Counted from the first letter of the stretch, positions 16,151 to 25,375 are shown. The stretch is DNA of 64,000 bases from an uncultured Oscillospiraceae bacterium (GCA_900539855.1 UQDO01000004.1:1-64000), one strand, 5' to 3'. The notes: generated by a model not told the origin, from the sequence alone. Numbers and translations are program-made.

Positions 16151-18329
16151 CAGCAGCTTAAGGGCGCTTATGAATCAGCTCGACATGCAGCCCGGAAGTG
16201 ACAGCTATGACCGTCAGCTGATACTCAAAGCCTTCAATCGCTGCGTTATCGCGCACAGCGATCAGCGGCGTGCATCGGGCGAGCCTTATTATATGCACCC
16301 GATAGCGGTCGCCGAGATCATAATTTCGCTTGGTATGGACAGTGAGTCCATAGCTGCGGCACTTTTGCACGATGTTATAGAAGACACCGAATACGGATAC
16401 GATTATGTAAAGTCGGAGTTCGGCAAAAGCGTTGCCGATCTTGTGGACGGCGTCACAAAACTCGGTAAGATACCGCTTGAGTCGAGAGAAAGTGCACAGG
16501 CAGAAAATATCCGCAAAATGCTTATCGCAATGTCGCACGATATCAGGGTCATCATAATAAAACTTGCCGACCGCCTGCACAATATGCGCACCATTGACGC
16601 AAAGTCGCCTCAGAGCCAGCGCGACAAATCGCTTGAGACGCTGGAAGTCTATGCGCCGATAGCTCACCGCCTCGGTATCAGAGCGGTAAAAGAGGAGCTT
16701 GAGGATCTTGCTATCATGCATCTTGATCCGGTGGCTTATCATGAAATCGAAAACCTGCTGACCGTAAGAAAGAAAAACCGTAAAAGATTTCTTGACGACA
16801 TCAAGGCGCGCATAAAGGAACGTGTCGAGGAATTTGTGCCCGGCATCACAATAGAGGGCAGGGTGAAATCAATACACGGCATATACCGCAAAATGTATAT
16901 GCAGGGAAAATCGTTTGATGAGATATATGACATTTACGCCGTGAGGATAATTACCGACACGGTCGTGAACTGCTACAATATTCTTGGCGTGATACACGAC
17001 ATGTTCCGTCCGATACCGGGCAGGTTCAAGGACTATATCTCCACTCCGAAGCCTAACCTTTATCAGTCGCTTCATACAACGGTCATAGGCAGAGAGGGCA
17101 TACCGTTTGAGGTGCAGATAAGAACTATGGAAATGCACCGCACAGCGGAATACGGTATTGCCGCGCACTGGAAATACAAGGACGGCATTAGCCGCAACGA
17201 CTCTAAATTTGAAGAACGGCTTGCGTGGATACGCCAGATATTGGACAACCAGCGCGAATCGGATGATGCGGAGGATATAATCCAGACCATCAAGACCGAT
17301 CTGTCGCAGGAGGATGTTTTTGCCGTTACGCCGAGGGGCGATGTTATCAACCTCCCGGTCGGTTCGACCGTTATCGACTTTGCATTTGCCATACACTCAG
17401 AAGTAGGCGTTAAGATGATAGGTGCAAAGGTTGACGGCAGGATAGTTCCGATAACGCATGTCATTAAAACCGGCGAGGTAATTGAAATAATAACCTCAAA
17501 TCAAGCCGGCCACGGACCGAGCAGGGATTGGCTGAATATCGTAAAGACCAATCAGGCAAAAACAAAGATACGCGCGTGGTTCAAAAAGGAACGTCGACCC
17601 GAAAACATCGCAACGGGTAAGGCGGAGATCGAGCGCGAGTTCCAGAGAAACAATATCAGACTGTCCGATGAGGATATGCAGAAATTCTTAGGAGAGATAG
17701 CGACCCGTCAGAGATGCGCTAATGTCGAGGAGCTGTACGCGGCTATAGGCTACGGCGGTATTTTGCTTTCCAAGCTCATGCCGCATATCAAGGAAGAATA
17801 TATAAAATTCTGCAAAACCGAAAAGACCTCTGATATCAGCGAAATGGTGACACCGAGGAAGTTTTCAAAATCCTCGGACGGCGTTGTGGTCGAGGGTATC
17901 GACAACTGCCTTATCAAGCTGTCGCGCTGCTGCGCGCCGCTGCCTGGTGACGATATTATCGGTTTTATTACAAGGGGACACGGAGTTTCGGTGCATAAGC
18001 GCGACTGCAACAACGTTCCGCGCGATATAAGCACATGTGCCGAGCCTGAGAGATGGATACCGGCACATTGGGAGGTCGGCCGATCCGAAAGATTTGACTC
18101 AACAGTCAGCATAATGAGTATCAACCGTGACGGCGTGCTTGCAGACCTGTCGGTACTTCTTTCAAATCTTCATGTGTCGCTCCATGCCATGTCGGCAAGG
18201 GAGACAAAGGACGGCAACTGTGAAATACTGCTGACAATAAGCGTTGAGGGTAAGGAACATCTTGATAATGTTATTCAGAGATTATCAAAAGTAAACGGAG
18301 TTTACAGCGTTGAAAGGACTGGCAAATGA
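16137..18329 (+). CDS. Bifunctional (p)ppGpp synthetase/hydrolase, RelA/SpoT family
   Basis: 730 aa from ATG 16137; GGGAGGTGG just upstream decides against the GTG at 16128. Order: HD hydrolase domain (HPIAVAEI, LLHDVIEDT, intact HD), synthetase domain (YRKMYMQGKSFDEIYD, KPNLYQSLHT), TGS, a Cys-rich zinc region (LSRCCAPLPGDDIIGF, HKRDC) and a C-terminal ACT domain. An intact HD motif predicts both synthesis and hydrolysis of (p)ppGpp. Third-last operon partner dtd begins 3 nt after the stop, a common Firmicutes arrangement. Confidence 0.97.
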   Translation: MALYDSSLRALMNQLDMQPGSDSYDRQLILKAFNRCVIAHSDQRRASGEPYYMHPIAVAEIIISLGMDSESIAAALLHDVIEDTEYGYDYVKSEFGKSVADLVDGVTKLGKIPLESRESAQAENIRKMLIAMSHDIRVIIIKLADRLHNMRTIDAKSPQSQRDKSLETLEVYAPIAHRLGIRAVKEELEDLAIMHLDPVAYHEIENLLTVRKKNRKRFLDDIKARIKERVEEFVPGITIEGRVKSIHGIYRKMYMQGKSFDEIYDIYAVRIITDTVVNCYNILGVIHDMFRPIPGRFKDYISTPKPNLYQSLHTTVIGREGIPFEVQIRTMEMHRTAEYGIAAHWKYKDGISRNDSKFEERLAWIRQILDNQRESDDAEDIIQTIKTDLSQEDVFAVTPRGDVINLPVGSTVIDFAFAIHSEVGVKMIGAKVDGRIVPITHVIKTGEVIEIITSNQAGHGPSRDWLNIVKTNQAKTKIRAWFKKERRPENIATGKAEIEREFQRNNIRLSDEDMQKFLGEIATRQRCANVEELYAAIGYGGILLSKLMPHIKEEYIKFCKTEKTSDISEMVTPRKFSKSSDGVVVEGIDNCLIKLSRCCAPLPGDDIIGFITRGHGVSVHKRDCNNVPRDISTCAEPERWIPAHWEVGRSERFDSTVSIMSINRDGVLADLSVLLSNLHVSLHAMSARETKDGNCEILLTISVEGKEHLDNVIQRLSKVNGVYSVERTGK

Positions 18330-18332
18330 CCT

Positions 18333-18803
18333 ATGAAGGCTGTTGTTCAAAGAATAAAACGCGCTGCCGTTACTGCCGACGGGCAGCCGTCCGGCACTGC
18401 CGGTGCCGGGCTTTTGGTCCTGCTCGGCGTATATGAAGGTGACGATGACAGTAATGCCGAGCTGCTGGCTTCCAAGGTGGCGCTTTTGCGCGTTTTCTGT
18501 GATGAGAACGATAAAATGAACCGTTCTGTTCTTGATATCGGCGGTTCGGTGCTTACCGTTTCCAATTTCACGCTTTGTGCCGATACCAAAAAGGGCAACC
18601 GCCCGTCTTATACTCATGCAATGGCACCGGCAGAGGCTGAGAGACTTTATATGTATTTTATCGACTGCCTTAAAAAGTGCGGTGTAAAGAACGCCGAGCA
18701 CGGCGAGTTTGGCGCCGATATGCAGATAGACTCGGTGCTCAATGGACCGGTCACAATCATTCTCGATACCGATACCTGGCGCAAGCCGGCAGAAAACAGG
18801 TGA
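18333..18803 (+). CDS. dtd: D-aminoacyl-tRNA deacylase
   Basis: 156 aa, typical length. Motifs MKAVVQRIKRAAV, VSNFTLCADTKKGNRPSY and FGADMQIDSVLNGPVTI match DTD; the catalytic segment SNFTL replaces the more common SQFTL and NGPVT is the Gly-cisPro region. Removes D-amino acids or Gly from mischarged tRNA. Directly after rel, the classical rel-dtd pair. Confidence 0.95.
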   Translation: MKAVVQRIKRAAVTADGQPSGTAGAGLLVLLGVYEGDDDSNAELLASKVALLRVFCDENDKMNRSVLDIGGSVLTVSNFTLCADTKKGNRPSYTHAMAPAEAERLYMYFIDCLKKCGVKNAEHGEFGADMQIDSVLNGPVTIILDTDTWRKPAENR

Positions 18804-18809
18804 ACCGCG

Positions 18810-19442
18810 ATGGAGATCAAAACCGTTTCATGCGGTGTCGTCAGATCAAACTGCTATATTATCACAAGTGGTGAAAACGCCGTTGTTATTGATCCCGGAT
18901 ATATGGAAAAGGAACTGAAAGACTTTGCAGCCTCCGGGAAACGAAAAATCGGGTATATACTTTTGACCCACAGGCATTTTGACCATATTTGCGCCGCGTC
19001 CGAGCTCAAGCATTTGACCGGTGCAAAGATAGCTGTCTCGGCAGCTGACGAATGCGGACTTTACAGCGACGACGCAAACCTTACCGACATTTGCTGCGGT
19101 GCATATGGACATGTAAAAAGCGATGAAAGAGCCGATGTTATACTCTCAGACGGTGACTCTGTAGTTTTGGGTGATATGAAGTTTAACGTTTTAGAAACTC
19201 CCGGTCATTCAAAGGGCGGACTGTGCTTTTTGTGCGGCAGTCACCTCTTTTCCGGTGATACCCTGTTTGCCGGAACGACAGGCAGGACCGATCTGCCCGG
19301 CGGCAGCCTTGACGAGCTTATGTCGTCACTGAAAAAGCTTTCGCTGCTGCCACCGGACACTGTTGTCTTTCCGGGTCACGGAAAACCGACGACCATTGGC
19401 GAAGAGCTTTTGTCCAATCCCTTCTTAAGAGGAATAAAATGA
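18810..19442 (+). CDS. MBL-fold metallo-hydrolase (glyoxalase II-like)
   Basis: 210 aa with the dinuclear-metal motif THRHFDH, then ETPGHSKGGLCFL, FSGDTLFAG and FPGHGKPT, i.e. the full set of metallo-beta-lactamase-fold ligands. Resembles the YqgX/GloB-like hydrolases found after rel-dtd in Firmicutes. The substrate is likely a thioester, not established. Overlaps hemZ by 4 nt. Confidence 0.9.
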   Translation: MEIKTVSCGVVRSNCYIITSGENAVVIDPGYMEKELKDFAASGKRKIGYILLTHRHFDHICAASELKHLTGAKIAVSAADECGLYSDDANLTDICCGAYGHVKSDERADVILSDGDSVVLGDMKFNVLETPGHSKGGLCFLCGSHLFSGDTLFAGTTGRTDLPGGSLDELMSSLKKLSLLPPDTVVFPGHGKPTTIGEELLSNPFLRGIK

Positions 19443-20926
19443 TCATATATACAAATGAAAAAGATTTTAAATATGAGCTTGAAAAGCTCTGCCGCATTTT
19501 TCTGCCGTTTGAAAAAATAACGTTTGAACATCCTGTTGACTGTATTTCCGGAGACAATTATGCGGTAATCGAGTCTGCTGACGGCAGAAAACGGTTCAAC
19601 TGTACTTTGAAGCTTGACGGCAGACTGCAAAAGCGCAGTAAGGATCTGCCGCTTTCGGCTGACAGTGACACAGCCGAACTTACGGCTGCACTGCTGCTTT
19701 TTGACTGCTTTACCGCTGTTACCGGTTATACTTCACCGTGGGGCATACTGACCGGTGTCAGACCTGCCAAGCTTATGGGCAGACTGATAAGTGAAATGGG
19801 GCAGGAGAGAGCGTTAAAGTATTTTAAAGATACGCTGCTTGTAAGCGACAGTAAAACAGAGCTCTGCCTCTCTTGCCGCATCGGTGAGGATCACGCCGTT
19901 TCGCTTTCGCGTCCGGATGATTTCAGTCTTTACATATCGGTACCGTTTTGCCCGAGCCGCTGCAGCTATTGCTCGTTTGTTTCACATTCTGTGGAGCAGG
20001 CTAAAAAACTGATACCGCAATATGTTAAGCTGCTTTGTGAAGAGCTTCGTGTGACCGCTGAGTATGCAAAAAGATCAGGACTTTCTCTCAGAACTGTTTA
20101 TATCGGCGGCGGAACGCCAACAACTCTTTCACCGGAACAGCTGACAATGGTAATGGACACTGTAAAGGATAGCTTTTCGCTTGAGGGGCTGCTGGAATAC
20201 ACCGTTGAAGCCGGCAGACCGGATACCGTGACGGCGGAAAAGCTTGCCGCCATAAAATCGGGCGGTGCTACGAGGATCAGCATTAATCCGCAGACCATGA
20301 ACGACAGCGTGCTGCAGAAGATAGGCAGAAGGCACACGGTGCAGCAGATGCTTGATGCCTATTATCTTGCAAGAGAGCAGGGCTTTGACAATATAAACAC
20401 CGACCTTATAGCAGGTCTTACAGGCGACACTTTGGAAAGTTTTAAAAGTACTGTTGACCAAATCATCGATCTGTCGCCCGAAAATGTGACAGTTCATTCG
20501 CTTTCAATGAAGCGCGCATCAAACCTTGCAGCATTAGAGGGCGTTTTTGACAGCGCTGCTTCGGCATCGGTAGGTGACATGGTGGAATACGCAAGATCGG
20601 CACTTTGCGATGCCGGCATCAAACCGTATTATATGTATCGCCAGAGCAAAACCGTTGGTAATCTTGAAAATGTCGGCTACGCAAAGCAGAGCTTTGAGGG
20701 GCTTTATAACATATATATCATGGATGAGACCCACTCGATATTGGCGTGCGGCGCCTCTGCTGTCACAAAGTTGAGAGAACCGGGCGGCAATTATATTGAA
20801 CGTATATTTAACTATAAGTATCCGTATGAATATATATCACGCTTTGAAGAGGTGCTGCGCCGCAAGGAGGGCATTTTGTCGTTTTATGAAAAATACCCCG
20901 CCGATTTGTCACATAACAAGGATTGA
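19439..20926 (+). CDS. hemZ: Coproporphyrinogen III oxidase-like radical SAM protein HemZ
   Basis: 495 aa. An N-terminal extension of about 160 residues typical of HemZ, then the radical-SAM cluster motif CPSRCSYCSF, followed by IGGGTPTTLSPEQL and the HemN-like DLIAGLTGDT segment. HemZ-type proteins are annotated as oxygen-independent coproporphyrinogen dehydrogenases, but no other haem genes are present and HemN-like proteins can be haem chaperones or methylases, so the role is uncertain. Last gene of the recJ operon. Confidence 0.88.
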   Translation: MIIYTNEKDFKYELEKLCRIFLPFEKITFEHPVDCISGDNYAVIESADGRKRFNCTLKLDGRLQKRSKDLPLSADSDTAELTAALLLFDCFTAVTGYTSPWGILTGVRPAKLMGRLISEMGQERALKYFKDTLLVSDSKTELCLSCRIGEDHAVSLSRPDDFSLYISVPFCPSRCSYCSFVSHSVEQAKKLIPQYVKLLCEELRVTAEYAKRSGLSLRTVYIGGGTPTTLSPEQLTMVMDTVKDSFSLEGLLEYTVEAGRPDTVTAEKLAAIKSGGATRISINPQTMNDSVLQKIGRRHTVQQMLDAYYLAREQGFDNINTDLIAGLTGDTLESFKSTVDQIIDLSPENVTVHSLSMKRASNLAALEGVFDSAASASVGDMVEYARSALCDAGIKPYYMYRQSKTVGNLENVGYAKQSFEGLYNIYIMDETHSILACGASAVTKLREPGGNYIERIFNYKYPYEYISRFEEVLRRKEGILSFYEKYPADLSHNKD

Positions 20927-20951
20927 AATAACATTCTTTTTGTGATATACT
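20923..20951 (+). promoter_or_regulatory. Sigma-A promoter of the unknown protein-nucleosidase pair
   Basis: TTGAAA, 17 nt, TATACT, starting in the last hemZ codon and ending 31 bp before the ATG at 20983. Confidence 0.7.
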
Positions 20952-20982
20952 GATTTAAAATACAGTGAAAGGATCTGAATTT

Positions 20983-21324
20983 ATGGATATCGTAAAAAAT
21001 GCAAAGGATATTATAGATAATGTGAGCACAAAGGCAGGGGAGTTTATCTGCGACCAGAAAAACAACCTCAGAATAGCCAAGGTCTGCTCGGAACTCAAAA
21101 GGGCATATGAAAAGCTCGGAAGACTTTCCTACCGCAAGGTCAAGGGCATGATAGTTGACGATAACGAGTTTGACTCTGCTGTCAACATTATCGAGGCTTT
21201 AAAGGATGAGCTTGAGTGCCTGAGAAGCGGCAGGAGCGATGAGTCGTGCGACAGCGCCGTTTTTGAAAACGGTGAACCGGTAAATGGGGAAGCTGACGCC
21301 AAGTCTGAAGGCGATGCCGAATAA
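20983..21324 (+). CDS. Small acidic coiled-coil-like protein of unknown function
   Basis: 113 aa from ATG 20983 (SD GAAAGGA). Not recognised. The N-terminal two thirds are helical and charged (VKNAKDIIDNVSTKAGEF, VCSELKRAYEKLGRLSYRK), suiting an amphipathic or coiled-coil helix; the last 30 residues are acidic and disordered. Two cysteines in the tail, no membrane segment. It has its own promoter and is followed after 2 nt by the nucleosidase gene. Confidence 0.75.
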   Translation: MDIVKNAKDIIDNVSTKAGEFICDQKNNLRIAKVCSELKRAYEKLGRLSYRKVKGMIVDDNEFDSAVNIIEALKDELECLRSGRSDESCDSAVFENGEPVNGEADAKSEGDAE

Positions 21325-21326
21325 CG

Positions 21327-22034
21327 GTGGATGCCTTGACCGAAAAAACAATTAAAGTTTCTCTTGTTATCGCGGATATTGACGAGTATGTGCAGGTTGA
21401 AAACTGCTTCAAGGGCGAACTGCGCCCGTTGAAGGTCGCCGGTCTTACGGCGCATACCGTTGACTTTGAGGGCGAGAATTCTCATATTGTGCTGACAACC
21501 GTATGTTCCGGTATCGGCAAGGTTAACGCCGCTTCTGCCGCGGCTCTTGTGGCGGATGATTGCGATATACTCATAAACGCTGGTCTTTCCGGCGGATTCT
21601 CCGATACTGAAAAATATGATCTTGTGCTCGGCACAAGATTTATAGAGCATGACTTTGACCTTACAGCGATAGGCTATGCTCCGTCGGTGAAACCGGGTGA
21701 TGAAGGCGAACTTTTGGCAGATGCGGCACTTTGCAGCGACATTCTGTCGAAATTCCCCTTTGTAAGATCCGGTACGTTTGTAACGGGCGACAGCTTTATA
21801 TGTACAAAAGAAAAGCATGACCAGCTTGCAAAGCTGTTTGATCCGATCGCATGCGATATGGAGTCGGCTGCCGTTGCACATGTTGCTGCAATGTTTTCAA
21901 AGCCTTATGTTTCGGTAAGACTTATTTCCGACGGTGCAAACGATGACTCCACCGAAAACTATTCCGACACGCTGCATTGTGACCGTGCCGGTTCATGGCT
22001 TGCGCTTGTGATCGGCTGGCTTAAAACTCTTTGA
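21327..22034 (+). CDS. 5'-methylthioadenosine/S-adenosylhomocysteine nucleosidase-like protein
   Basis: 235 aa, PNP/UDP phosphorylase fold. Motifs: GIGKVNAASAA near residue 65, NAGLSGGF, the specificity segment FVTGDSF and CDMESAAVAHVA with the ribose-binding Met-Glu. The catalytic Asp is seen in LISDGAND. Hydrolyses the N-glycosidic bond of MTA/SAH-type nucleosides (recycling of SAM by-products), though the sequence is divergent and futalosine or other nucleosides cannot be excluded. GTG start immediately after the upstream stop with only a weak SD, implying translational coupling. Confidence 0.85.
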   Translation: MDALTEKTIKVSLVIADIDEYVQVENCFKGELRPLKVAGLTAHTVDFEGENSHIVLTTVCSGIGKVNAASAAALVADDCDILINAGLSGGFSDTEKYDLVLGTRFIEHDFDLTAIGYAPSVKPGDEGELLADAALCSDILSKFPFVRSGTFVTGDSFICTKEKHDQLAKLFDPIACDMESAAVAHVAAMFSKPYVSVRLISDGANDDSTENYSDTLHCDRAGSWLALVIGWLKTL

Positions 22035-22044
22035 GGTATACTAA

Positions 22045-23769
22045 ATGAAAGACAATCCGATTTCTAAAACAAACTCAAAGGGTCAGAGCTTTTTGCACGG
22101 ATCTCTGATACTTTTTATAGCCACTGCGCTTGTAAAACTGATCGGTGCTATTTACAGAATACCCCTTGCAAACCTTTTGGGACCTACGGGAATGGGCTTC
22201 TACTCGACTGCGTACGACCTGTATGTACCTATGTATTCCATTGCCATGGCCGGTCTGCCTATAGCTATATCAAGGATAGTTGCGGAGCATGTTGCTGCAG
22301 GACGATATAAAGATGTAGGAAAAACGCTGAGAGTTGCGAAGCTGGCATTCGTGATAACCGGCGGTACAGGCTTTGTGCTTATGATAGCCGCTGCGTTTTT
22401 GCTGACCGGTCCTATGAAGATATTCAATGCAGGATCGCTGCCCGGCATACTGTGCATTGCACCGTGCCTTATTTTCTGCTGCGTTATGTCGGCTTACCGC
22501 GGATATTATGAGGGACTCAGAAACATGACCCCGACCGCAGTCAGCGAGGTGCTTGAAGCATTCGGCAAGCTTGTTTTCGGGTATCTTATGGCTTTTGCGG
22601 TCTTAATGGCTACAAATAATTATTCGTATGCGGCAGCAGGTGCGCTGCTCGGCATTTCGATAGGTACTGCTTTAAGCTCATTTTATCTTGTAGTTAAGTA
22701 CAGGGTAAGCAATAAGCATGAGTTTTCAGCCGAACAGATGATGTCGGCTTCACCGGCTGCTTCGTCGCGCGATACTTTAAAGCGCCTTGTTCTGATAGCT
22801 ATACCCATAGTTCTCGGCTCGCTTGTAAATAATGTCACAAGCCTTATTGACGTGGCGATGGTCCAGGGTCAGCTTGCAAGTGCACTTGCTAAGGCACCGG
22901 GATATTTTGAAACGGTATATGCCGGTCTTATTTCCTCGGGAATAGAACAGAATCCGGCGTTTGATGTAATGAAAGATCTTCCGAATTCGCTTTACGGATG
23001 CCACCGCGGATACGCGTTTTCGATCTATAACCTTGTTCCCGTGCTGACCTCGGTGCTCGGCGTCAGCGCGATACCGGTGCTTGCTACGGCATGGACAAGG
23101 CACGATAAGGCTGAGGTTAAATCAAACATTCAGACCATGCTCAGGACGACGGCTATTATAGCCATACCAGCCGGACTCGGTATAGCCGCATTATCGCATA
23201 ATATACTGTCGCTTCTGTACAGCGATGAAAACGCCATAAGCATTGCGGCGCCAAATCTCCGTATTTTGGGCATATGTGCCGTTTTTTCGGGGCTCAACGC
23301 TCCGATAGTGAGCATGCTGCAGGCAATGGGCAAGCAAAGCGTTCCGCTGAAAAATATTGCGGTCGGCGCAGTGCTTAAAATAATAATAAACTTTGTGCTG
23401 GTAGGCACACCGTCTATAAATATCGTCGGTGTACCTATAGGTACGACTGTTTGTTATGCTTATATCTGCATTGCAAACTTTATATGCCTTGTAAAACATT
23501 CGGGCGTAATGCCGAATATGATGTCGGTGCTTATAAAACCGCTTTTTTCGGGTGCAGTATGCGCCGCCGCCGCATTTTTTGCGGCAAGGATGCTGCCGAA
23601 ACTGATTTTTTCCGGAAATATAGTCACTGTAGTTTCGATACTTTTGGCGGCTTTGGTTTATGTAATTATGCTGTCACTTTTGCGTGTTGTCGAGCGTGAG
23701 GACATTTATTCGCTGCCAAACGGCAAAAAAATTGCAAAAGTACTTGCAAAATTCAGAATAATAAGGTAG
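22045..23769 (+). CDS. SpoVB/YabM-like polysaccharide flippase (MVF/MOP superfamily)
   Basis: 574 aa with about 14 membrane segments. The N terminus FLHGSLILFIATALVKLIGA and IPLANLLGPTGMGFYSTAYDLY are the hallmark of the SpoVB/YabM/MurJ-type lipid-linked oligosaccharide exporters. Its position directly before mazG, rqcP, yabP and yabQ reproduces the B. subtilis yabM-yabR order. Likely exports peptidoglycan or polysaccharide precursors in vegetative or spore-coat synthesis. Confidence 0.9.
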   Translation: MKDNPISKTNSKGQSFLHGSLILFIATALVKLIGAIYRIPLANLLGPTGMGFYSTAYDLYVPMYSIAMAGLPIAISRIVAEHVAAGRYKDVGKTLRVAKLAFVITGGTGFVLMIAAAFLLTGPMKIFNAGSLPGILCIAPCLIFCCVMSAYRGYYEGLRNMTPTAVSEVLEAFGKLVFGYLMAFAVLMATNNYSYAAAGALLGISIGTALSSFYLVVKYRVSNKHEFSAEQMMSASPAASSRDTLKRLVLIAIPIVLGSLVNNVTSLIDVAMVQGQLASALAKAPGYFETVYAGLISSGIEQNPAFDVMKDLPNSLYGCHRGYAFSIYNLVPVLTSVLGVSAIPVLATAWTRHDKAEVKSNIQTMLRTTAIIAIPAGLGIAALSHNILSLLYSDENAISIAAPNLRILGICAVFSGLNAPIVSMLQAMGKQSVPLKNIAVGAVLKIIINFVLVGTPSINIVGVPIGTTVCYAYICIANFICLVKHSGVMPNMMSVLIKPLFSGAVCAAAAFFAARMLPKLIFSGNIVTVVSILLAALVYVIMLSLLRVVEREDIYSLPNGKKIAKVLAKFRIIR

Positions 23770-23802
23770 TATATATGCAGTGCTTGAATAACGGGTGTTT
23801 AA

Positions 23803-24609
23803 ATGATAACTAAATCGTCTTTTAAAAAAGACATGTATGACATGTCAGATCTCTTGAGCATCATGTCGATCCTGCGCGCTCCGGGCGGCTGCCCGTGGGA
23901 TATCGAGCAGACGCATGCTTCTATCAGAAACAATATGATAGAAGAGGCTTATGAGGTTGTCGATGCTATCGACAGAAGTGATGACACGGCGCTTTGTGAG
24001 GAGCTTGGCGACATACTGCTCCAGGCTGCCTTTCATTCGCAAATATCGAAAGACGGCGGCGGTTTTGATTTTTCATCGGTTGTCGACGGCATATGTAAAA
24101 AACTGATACTTAGACATCCGCATGTTTTCGGTGACGTTTCGGCAGATAATGTCGATAAGGTGCTCGATAACTGGGAGGCTATAAAGCGCGTTGAAAAGCA
24201 TCAGACCAGCTATACTGATACGCTCTGCAGCGTACCCATGTCTTTCCCGGCTCTGATGAGGGCTGCCAAGGTTCAGAAAAGAGCTGCAAAGGCAGGCTTT
24301 GACTGGGATGATGTGAGCGGTGCTTTTTCAAAGCTGCCGGAGGAGACCGATGAGCTTTCCCGTGCCGTAAAAACCGGTAACAGCGCGGATATCGCCGAGG
24401 AATTTGGCGATCTTCTCTTTGCGGCAGTCAACGTATCGAGGTTTTTAAAGGTCGATCCGGAACAGGCTTTGAATGCCGCTACCGATAAATTTATAAAGAG
24501 GTTTGCGGCGGTAGAAGAAACCGTTAAAAAAACGGGACATGATATGAAGGAGCTTTCTCTTTCGGAGCTTGACGGTATCTGGAACGACGTCAAGCACACT
24601 GTTAAATGA
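23803..24609 (+). CDS. mazG: Nucleoside triphosphate pyrophosphohydrolase MazG (YabN C-terminal type)
   Basis: 268 aa with two MazG repeats: residues about 20-110 (LRAPGGCPWDIEQTHASI, NNMIEEAYEVVDAI, EELGDILLQ) and 150-260 (EETDELSRAV, EEFGDLLFAAVN), each with the EExxE...ExxD Mg2+ motif. Cleaves NTPs to NMP and PPi as house cleaning. It lacks the tetrapyrrole methylase domain fused in B. subtilis YabN. Weak SD. Confidence 0.93.
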   Translation: MITKSSFKKDMYDMSDLLSIMSILRAPGGCPWDIEQTHASIRNNMIEEAYEVVDAIDRSDDTALCEELGDILLQAAFHSQISKDGGGFDFSSVVDGICKKLILRHPHVFGDVSADNVDKVLDNWEAIKRVEKHQTSYTDTLCSVPMSFPALMRAAKVQKRAAKAGFDWDDVSGAFSKLPEETDELSRAVKTGNSADIAEEFGDLLFAAVNVSRFLKVDPEQALNAATDKFIKRFAAVEETVKKTGHDMKELSLSELDGIWNDVKHTVK

Positions 24610-24671
24610 TTTTTCAGATGTGATTTTGCACATTTGAATATAAAAACATAAAAATTAGGAGGACAAAAAAC

Positions 24672-24947
24672 ATGAACAAGACTGAATTTGTAGCAGCTAT
24701 CGCCGAGAAGGCAGGACTTAGCAAGAAGGATGCAGACAAGGCAGTTTCCGCTCTTATAGAGACCGTTACCGACGCTCTCAAGAACGGCGACAAGATCCAG
24801 CTCGTTGGATTTGGAACCTTTGAGGTCCGTGAGCGTCCGGAGAGAACCGGAAGAAATCCGCGTACAAAAGAGACCATCACCATTCCTGCAACCAAGGTTC
24901 CGGCTTTCAAGGCTGGCCAGGGCTTCAAAGCAGCAATTTCTAAGTAA
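24672..24947 (+). CDS. hup: HU family DNA-binding protein
   Basis: 91 aa, standard length. Motifs MNKTEFVAAIAEKAGLSKKDA and GFGTFEVRERPERTGRNPRT, which is the DNA-intercalating arm with the conserved RxGRNP. Histone-like nucleoid protein. Strong SD TTAGGAGG and own terminator suggest high, independent expression (possible promoter TTGCAC-17-TAAAAA just upstream). In B. subtilis hbs is not in this cluster; here it sits between mazG and rqcP. Confidence 0.97.
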   Translation: MNKTEFVAAIAEKAGLSKKDADKAVSALIETVTDALKNGDKIQLVGFGTFEVRERPERTGRNPRTKETITIPATKVPAFKAGQGFKAAISK

Positions 24948-24953
24948 TCACTT

Positions 24954-24983
24954 AAAAGTCGCTTTTAAAGCGGCTTTTTCTTT
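24954..24983 (+). terminator. Terminator (attenuator) after hup
   Basis: 9-bp stem AAAAGTCGC / GCGGCTTTT (one wobble) with a 7-nt loop and a T-run, located 12 bp before the rqcP start, so rqcP is partly insulated from hup transcription. Confidence 0.75.
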
Positions 24984-24995
24984 TGGAGAAAATTT

Positions 24996-25238
24996 ATGAG
25001 ACTCGATAAGTACCTTAAAGTATCAAGAATAATCAAGCGGCGTACCATTGCAAACGAAGCCTGCGATGCCGGCAGAGTTTCGGTGAACGGCAGACCGGTT
25101 CGTGCGTCATATGATGTGAAATTGGGCGATATACTCGAAATATCGTTCGGTACACGCACTGTAAAAGCCGAGGTCCTTAGCGTCAATGAGGTGATACGCA
25201 AGGACGATGCTGCAATGATGTATAAAATAATACAATAG
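24996..25238 (+). CDS. rqcP: S4-domain RNA-binding protein RqcP (YabO)
   Basis: 80 aa, single S4 domain: MRLDKYLKVSRIIKRRTIANEACDAG-type start, VSVNGRPVRASYDVKLGD, and a short terminal strand. In Firmicutes this protein binds 50S subunits obstructed by nascent chains and works with RqcH in C-terminal Ala tailing. The context mazG-rqcP-yabP matches B. subtilis. Confidence 0.93.
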   Translation: MRLDKYLKVSRIIKRRTIANEACDAGRVSVNGRPVRASYDVKLGDILEISFGTRTVKAEVLSVNEVIRKDDAAMMYKIIQ

Positions 25239-25316
25239 ATGAAGCAATCTGTAATTTAATTGTCATAAGATTCATATTATTTCCTTGTAACCGCTTATAG
25301 GTTTATTTTCAATGTA

Positions 25317-25358
25317 CGCTGAAGGAGATTAGTATTTTCTTTGAACAAACCTTCAGCG
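25317..25358 (+). promoter_or_regulatory. Inverted repeat in the leader of yabP
   Basis: CGCTGAAGG at 25317-25325 and CCTTCAGCG at 25350-25358 form a perfect 9-bp stem with a 24-nt loop, 17 bp before the yabP start. The left arm runs into an AAGGAGA that mimics an SD. A sporulation promoter could not be assigned with confidence in the 137-bp gap. Confidence 0.45.
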
Positions 25359-25375
25359 GCAGAATGGAGATCAAT

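Noticed and set aside
21129..21881. 250-codon minus-strand frame
   Set aside because: Antisense to two coupled plus-strand genes; no domain or SD.
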